64,000 nt of DNA from assembly GCF_008039615.1 (NCBI RefSeq), contig NZ_VDUZ01000004.1:1-64000 (forward strand), read 5' to 3'. A program made the position numbers and the translations under genes. Shown here piece by piece: positions 55,301-64,000 of this stretch (positions are counted from its first letter, which is position 1; every line of letters begins with the position of its first letter). Source of the stretch: Vineibacter terrae (GTDB lineage: Bacteria > Pseudomonadota > Alphaproteobacteria > Reyranellales > Reyranellaceae). The notes under the pieces are model-generated. The model searched no databases. It had not been told where the DNA came from and saw only the letters and a list, made by a program, of their open reading frames with translations.

Positions 55301-55490
55301 CCTCTCCCCGCGAGCGGCAGGGCATTCGCATATGCCCTACCGTCATCCCGAGCGTAGCGAGGGATCCCCCGCGAATTGCGCACCGTGCGCCTTGCCGCAG
55401 GAGATCCCTCTCCTGAGCCTGTCGAAGGGGGCGCTCGGGATGACAGCGAGGTCATATGCGAATGCCCTGCCGCTCCCGCGGGGCGAGGGA
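55301..55490. repeat. Nested palindromes: family D-like outer arms around a family A copy
   Basis: Outer arms: CCCCGCGAGCGGCAGGGCAT then TCGCATATG (to about 55334), and the inverted CATATGCGAATGCCCTGCCGCTC from 55454. Inside lies a family A copy (55342-55444) that is 103 bp, because its right arm is interrupted by about 19 extra bases (TCCTGAGCCTGTCGAAGGG). This is three levels of insertion. Confidence 0.85.
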
Positions 55491-55511
55491 ACGTTGAGAA
55501 AGGGAGGGGCG

Positions 55512-56084
55512 ATGACCACGGTGTCTCTGTTCCGCCTGGCCTGGGGCCTGTGGCTGCTGTCATGGCTGCTGGCGACGCCGTGGTCGGCGCCGACGCTGAA
55601 GCGCGTGGTGAGCGGCGCCACGACGCTCGTGCGTCTGGTGATCCTCGCCGGCGTCGTGCTGCTGCTCGGTGGCGTGTCGTGGCTGGATGTCCGCCACCTG
55701 TGGCATGTCGGCAGCCAGGGCGTCTGGCTGCTGGCGGCGCTGACCGTCGCTTCGTTCCTGTTCGCATGGTGGGCGCGCATCCATCTCGGCCGGCTATGGT
55801 CGGGCGCCATCACCCGCAAGCCGGCGCATCGGCTGATCGACAGCGGCCCGTATGCCCTGGTCCGGCATCCGATCTATAGCGGCCTGATCGCCGCGGCGCT
55901 GGTGACCGCCGTCGCCGAGGAGACGCCGCAGGCCGTGATCGGCGCCGCGCTGATCACGCTCGGATTGTGGGGCAAGGCCGCGCTCGAGGAACGCTTCTTG
56001 CGCCACGAGCTCGGAGCGGCGCTCTACGATGCCTACTGCCGCCGCGTGCCCATGCTGGTTCCCTTCCTGCCGAGATCCGGCTAG
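55512..56084 (+). CDS. Isoprenylcysteine carboxyl methyltransferase-like (PEMT/ICMT) membrane protein
   Basis: 190 residues from ATG 55512, preceded by GGGAGG. About five membrane helices; the C-terminal catalytic-type motif IDSGPYALVRHPIYSGLIAAALVTA and the ELRFLRHELGAALYDAYCRRV-type EERFLRHE segment match the ICMT/PEMT family. The likely role is methylation of a lipid or membrane-bound substrate; family members in bacteria are mostly uncharacterised. Confidence 0.88.
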   Translation: MTTVSLFRLAWGLWLLSWLLATPWSAPTLKRVVSGATTLVRLVILAGVVLLLGGVSWLDVRHLWHVGSQGVWLLAALTVASFLFAWWARIHLGRLWSGAITRKPAHRLIDSGPYALVRHPIYSGLIAAALVTAVAEETPQAVIGAALITLGLWGKAALEERFLRHELGAALYDAYCRRVPMLVPFLPRSG

Positions 56085-56098
56085 CGCGGGCCGGGCCG

Positions 56099-56584
56099 TC
56101 ATTCCGCCGCCTGCAGCAGCGGCACGGCCACCGGCGCGGGCACGACAGGCGGCGCCAGCGATCGGCGCACGCCGTCGAGCTGCGTCGCGAAGGTGCGCAT
56201 GCCGCGCCGGTAGCGGGCCCAGCGCCCGATCAGCTCGCGCCGCGCCAGGTCGGCCTGGCGGGCATCGCCGCTGGATCGCCAGTGGCGCACGGTGCCGACG
56301 GCGACGCGCACATCCTCGCGGTCATGGCGCAGCCCTTGCCAGCGGTTGCAGACGCCCAAGGCGCGCGGCCCGATCCAGCGCCAGATCTCGGCCTCGTGCT
56401 CGGTCGCGAACCGATGGCGCTGGCCGAACTGGGCGCAGACGGCAACGGCCAGCGGCGCGTCGAGCGGCAGCATGTCGGCACGGCGGGGCGGCAGCTCGCC
56501 GCGATGGTCGGGCAGCTGGCGGCGGCGGACATGGGCGCACAGCGCAGGCCAGTCGAGCGGCAAGGTGCTGGGGCAGGTCGGCAT
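56099..56584 (-). CDS. Hypothetical protein (161 residues)
   Basis: No family recognised. The protein is soluble, rich in Arg and Trp: LPLDWPALCAHVRRRQLPDH, FGQRHRFATEHEAEIWRWIG, LRHDREDVRVAVGTVRHWRS. Its start is ATG 56584 and its codon use fits the window (GC-rich third positions). Overlapping plus-strand frames are longer but repetitive in composition and look like shadows. The stop converges on the methyltransferase gene. Confidence 0.6.
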   Translation of the reverse strand: MPTCPSTLPLDWPALCAHVRRRQLPDHRGELPPRRADMLPLDAPLAVAVCAQFGQRHRFATEHEAEIWRWIGPRALGVCNRWQGLRHDREDVRVAVGTVRHWRSSGDARQADLARRELIGRWARYRRGMRTFATQLDGVRRSLAPPVVPAPVAVPLLQAAE

Positions 56585-56826
56585 CGCTGGCGGGGAAAAT
56601 TAGGGATGGTTGATCTTCTCAAAAAAAGAAATTACTGTCAATGGTAAATTCACATTCAGAGAACTAAACTCCTTATGGGCCGGGATGGCTGCTCCGGATA
56701 GACGGAATAGGCCATCTCTGCTGTCCGAATCGGACCGGTTTTGATTCACTCTCAACCTCGATTTCTGACATCCAGAAGCAGGAGCGGTGGCCGGCTGAAT
56801 TGCCGGGGTGGGGCTAGGGAAAGGTC

Positions 56827-58812
56827 ATGTCAGAGGCCGAGCGGCTGGCCGCACTAGGTCGATACGATATCCTCGATAGCGCCCCCGAGCCGCAATTCGA
56901 CCGCATCGTCGAGCTGGCTGCGCGCATGTTCGACGCGCCGCGGGCCACGATCTCGTTCCTGGACGGCGCCCGCATCTGGTTCAAGGCCCGCTACGGGGTG
57001 TCCGTCACCGCCGTGCCGCGCGCATGGAACCTGTACGACGAGGCGGCATTGCAGGGCCGGGTGCTCGTCATCCGCGACCTGGCGAACGACCCGCGATTTG
57101 CCGGACATCCCTACGCCAGGGTGGCGCGGATGCACTTCTATGCCGTGGCGCCGCTGCACGCCAGCGACGGCACCTGCATCGGCGCGATCGCGGTGATCGA
57201 CCATGGGCCGCGGCCCGACCTGATGGAAGACCGCGTCGCCGGCCTGCAGGCGCTGGCACGGCTGGTCGAGTCGGAGCTCGAGCGGCGGCTGCTCACGACC
57301 GAGCTGGAGAAGAGCGCCGCCCGTTTCCGCGACCTGGCGCAGATGTCGTCGGACTGGATGTGGGAAACCGATGCCGAGCACCGGATGACGGAGCTGTTCT
57401 TCGACGGCCCGAAGCTGTCCAACCTGGTGCCGACCAGCCTGGGCATGCGGCGTTGGGAGTATCGCTACTCGCGGCCCTTGCAGGCGACATGGGCCGACTA
57501 CCGGGCGATGATCGAGGCACGGCAGGAGTTCCGCGGCTTCGAGTACGAGGTGATGCTGCCGGCCGGCGACCATCACGTGTTCCGCGTCAGCGGCCGGCCG
57601 CGCTTCGATGCGAAGGGTGCCTTCCTGGGCTACCGGGGCGTTGGCACGGACATCACCGCGCAACGGCTGGCCGAGCAGCGCCTCAAGGACAGCGAGACCA
57701 GCTTCCGCTTCCTGTTCGAGAAGAACCCCAACCCGATGTACCTGTTCGAGCAGGATAGGCTGCGCATCGTGGCCGTCAACGAGGCGGCATGCCAGCTTTA
57801 TGGCTACAGCCTGGCGGAATTCGAGGCGCTGACCCTGTTCGACCTGCGGCCCGAGGCGGACAAGGAGCTGCTGCGCCAGCACCTGGCGACGGTCGACTGG
57901 ACAAAGCGCCGCGCGGCGCGGCGCTGGCGTCATCAGAGGAGGGACGGCGCGGTGATGGAGGTTGTCGCCAACACCGAGCCGACGCGCTTCAACGGGCGGG
58001 CCTGCCATCTCGTGCAGATTCGCGACCTCACCCAGCAGCTGCGTGCCGAGGCGCGCCTGGCCGAGGCCGAAGCGACGCTGCACCAGAAGCAGAAGCTGGA
58101 GGCCCTGGGCCAGCTCACGGGCGGCATCGCGCACGACTTCAACAACATCCTGGCCGTCGTGGTCGGCAACATCGAGCTCGCTGCCGACGACCTGCCGGCG
58201 GACGCGCCGCAGCACCGGCCGCTGGCGGCGGCGGTGGCGGCATGCGAGCGCGGCGCCGATCTGGTCACGCGCCTGCTGACATTCGCGCGCCGCCGTCCCC
58301 TGGAGCCGCGGGAGATGGAGGTCGGGCCGCTGCTCGACGAGATCGGCGAGCTGGTGCGCACGGCCGTCTCGCCGCATGTGTTCCTCAGCCTGGAAAAGAG
58401 CGATGCGCTCGGCCTGTGCCGGATCGATCGCAGCGGCCTGGAGACGGCGATCCTGAACCTGGCGGTCAACGCCCGCGACGCCATGCCCGACGGCGGCCAG
58501 CTGCGCCTGGCTGCCCGGGTCGTGCGCGTCAGCGACGAGGATGCGCGCGCCCGGCCGATGCTGAAGGCGGGCGACTGGATCGAGATCGCCATCAGCGACA
58601 CCGGCGCCGGCATGGCATCCGACGTGCGCTCCAAGGTGTTCGAGCCGTTCTTCACGACAAAGTCGGAAGGCAAGGGGACCGGGCTGGGGCTGCCCATGGT
58701 GCACGGCTTCGTGCACCAGTCGGGCGGCTTCCTGACCCTGGACACGGCGCCGGGACGCGGCACGACCTTCAAGCTGTACCTGCCCGCGGAGAGGTCCGCG
58801 GGCGAGGGATGA
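56827..58812 (+). CDS. Sensor histidine kinase with GAF and two PAS domains
   Basis: 661 residues, soluble. Residues 1-160 are a GAF domain (FDRIVELAARMFDAPRATISFLDG, GAIAVIDHGPRP). About 165-285 are the first PAS (WMWETDAEHRM, GYRGVGTDITAQRLAE) and about 290-410 the second PAS (LFEKNPNPMYLFEQDRLRIVAVNEAACQLYGYS). The H-box is LGQLTGGIAHDFNNILAVVVGN near residue 430, and the ATPase has NLAVNARDAM, GTGLGLPMVHGF. The HDFNN form is typical of the HWE/NtrB-like HisKA branch. No response regulator or REC domain is nearby. The 242 bp upstream are AT-rich and promoter-like. Confidence 0.93.
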   Translation: MSEAERLAALGRYDILDSAPEPQFDRIVELAARMFDAPRATISFLDGARIWFKARYGVSVTAVPRAWNLYDEAALQGRVLVIRDLANDPRFAGHPYARVARMHFYAVAPLHASDGTCIGAIAVIDHGPRPDLMEDRVAGLQALARLVESELERRLLTTELEKSAARFRDLAQMSSDWMWETDAEHRMTELFFDGPKLSNLVPTSLGMRRWEYRYSRPLQATWADYRAMIEARQEFRGFEYEVMLPAGDHHVFRVSGRPRFDAKGAFLGYRGVGTDITAQRLAEQRLKDSETSFRFLFEKNPNPMYLFEQDRLRIVAVNEAACQLYGYSLAEFEALTLFDLRPEADKELLRQHLATVDWTKRRAARRWRHQRRDGAVMEVVANTEPTRFNGRACHLVQIRDLTQQLRAEARLAEAEATLHQKQKLEALGQLTGGIAHDFNNILAVVVGNIELAADDLPADAPQHRPLAAAVAACERGADLVTRLLTFARRRPLEPREMEVGPLLDEIGELVRTAVSPHVFLSLEKSDALGLCRIDRSGLETAILNLAVNARDAMPDGGQLRLAARVVRVSDEDARARPMLKAGDWIEIAISDTGAGMASDVRSKVFEPFFTTKSEGKGTGLGLPMVHGFVHQSGGFLTLDTAPGRGTTFKLYLPAERSAGEG

Positions 58813-58820
58813 CGACGGAT

Positions 58821-58928
58821 CCCGGAGCGCGGGCGTCCTCGCCCGCATCGGCGCGAAGCGCCGACCGTCATGATGTCGCCCGCCGCTTCCGCTGCGGGCG
58901 AATGCGGGCGAGACGTCCGCGCTCCGGG
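58821..58928. repeat. Family B palindromic repeat
   Basis: Arms CCCGGAGCGCGGGCGTCCTC and the inverted GCGGGCGAGACGTCCGCGCTCCGGG (58904-58928, in two pieces) flank a centre with GGCGCGAAGCGCC and CGCTTCCGCTGCGGGC. Layout (GGA-CGCG-GCGTCC-CGC-CAT) matches the repeat at 39312. It sits between the convergent kinase and metal-efflux accessory genes. Confidence 0.85.
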
Positions 58929-58933
58929 CTGCC

Positions 58934-63498
<4,565 letters not shown>

Positions 63499-63502
<4 letters not shown>

Positions 63503-64000
63503 GGGGTCCTCCCGCCACCCAGGGTCAGCGGACTCCCGGTCAGGCCTTCGATGGTCGCGACGGCAGTGTGGAAGCTCACCAGCGTCTCCTGCTCGCGCAG
63601 CTCGGCTTCGGCGAGCGCCTTGTAGGCTTCGAGAAGCTCCAGCACGGTGAAACGTCCCTGCGCATAGCCGCTGTTGATGGCGTCGAACGCGGCGCGGGCA
63701 TTGGGCAGCACGGCACGGCGCAGCACGCCGATCTCCTGCAGCGCGCCGGTGGCGGCGTCGTAGGCGCGGCCGACGGTGGAGGTCAGCGCCTGCTTGTTGG
63801 CGGCGCGCTCGGCCTCGGTCCTGCCGATCGCCTCCTGCGCCTCGTAGATCGCGCCGCGGTTGCGGTCCCACACCGGGATCGGGATGGACACGCCGAAGCG
63901 CACCGCGTTGTCGCGCGTGTCGCGGTAGTGGCGCCAGCCGACGCTGGCCTGCACGTCGGGCACCACCTTGAGCCGGGCGGTCAGCAGCTCGGCCTCCTTC
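63499..64000 (-). CDS. czcC: Outer-membrane TolC-family channel, CzcC family (partial)
   Basis: C-terminal 166 residues of a TolC-like outer-membrane factor; the gene begins beyond the right edge. Visible are VSIPIPVWDRNRGAIYEAQE (the conserved hairpin loop), helical coiled regions, and the SGYAQGRFTVLELLEAYKALAEAELREQE repeat, typical of CzcC/CusC. It completes the CzcCBA order and shows that the operon starts outside the window. Confidence 0.92.

Overview
The window comes from a high-GC chromosome, most likely of a free-living soil or freshwater alphaproteobacterium. Evidence: uniformly GC-rich codon use, a BioR-like GntR regulator divergent from bioY-bioB, bacterial Ku plus LigD, many ABC, TctC-type and acyl-CoA dehydrogenase genes, and dense palindromic intergenic repeats. 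A Reyranella-like or Rhodospirillales-like source fits, but no rRNA or other marker gene is present to fix the genus. No tRNA, rRNA, CRISPR array or intact insertion sequence was seen.

Layout. 1-108: a C-terminal tail, possibly of a transposase. 0.4-3.8 kb: livHMGF branched-chain amino acid transporter, followed by duplicated repeat DNA with a fragment of a second livF. 4.7-7.6 kb: trkA-trkH potassium uptake. 7.8-9.8 kb: an acyl-CoA dehydrogenase and a DUF1080 protein. 9.8-18.2 kb: a divergent block of gntR, a haem-oxygenase-like metal enzyme, a GlcG-like protein and a Rieske protein on one side and a five-gene peptide-type ABC importer on the other, with two CTGTATACAG operators. 18.2-20 kb: a Tat-exported HAD protein and a divergent LysR regulator. 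20-25 kb: an ADP-forming acyl-CoA synthetase fused to a GNAT domain, two tandem Lin0512 proteins and DUF2076. 25.2-28.8 kb: a CoA-transferase-like/acyl-CoA dehydrogenase operon with its FadR-type regulator and operator. 28.9-34.8 kb: an orphan TctC protein and a remnant of another, a PIN/Phd toxin-antitoxin pair, a methyltransferase, CorA and an MFS transporter. 35-37 kb: an ABC-2 exporter. 37-39 kb: Ku and a BRCT/TPR protein. 39-41.7 kb: BioR-like regulator, bioY and bioB. 42-48.6 kb: an alpha/beta hydrolase, an 873-residue HExxH protein, a haloperoxidase-like enzyme with a Gly-Thr repeat tail, and an adenylate cyclase/TPR protein. 48.9-56.6 kb: small enzymes, an unusual LigD, enoyl-CoA hydratase and a methyltransferase. 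56.8-64 kb: a sensor kinase and a CzcCBA metal efflux operon that runs off the end.

The most unusual gene is ligD. After the normal phosphoesterase, ligase and polymerase domains it carries a second polymerase-like domain in which the first aspartate of the metal-binding DxD pair is glycine. Ku lies 13 kb away beside a BRCT-like/TPR protein, so this strain has a complete but atypical end-joining set. A second theme is repeats: one 86-bp perfect-arm palindrome occurs about nine times. One copy extends the livM reading frame, one supplies the stop codon of a regulator gene, and several are nested with other palindrome families. A third theme is local transcription factors whose operators can be read directly: two GntR palindromes, a FadR-type site over a promoter, BioR-like sites and a LysR dyad.
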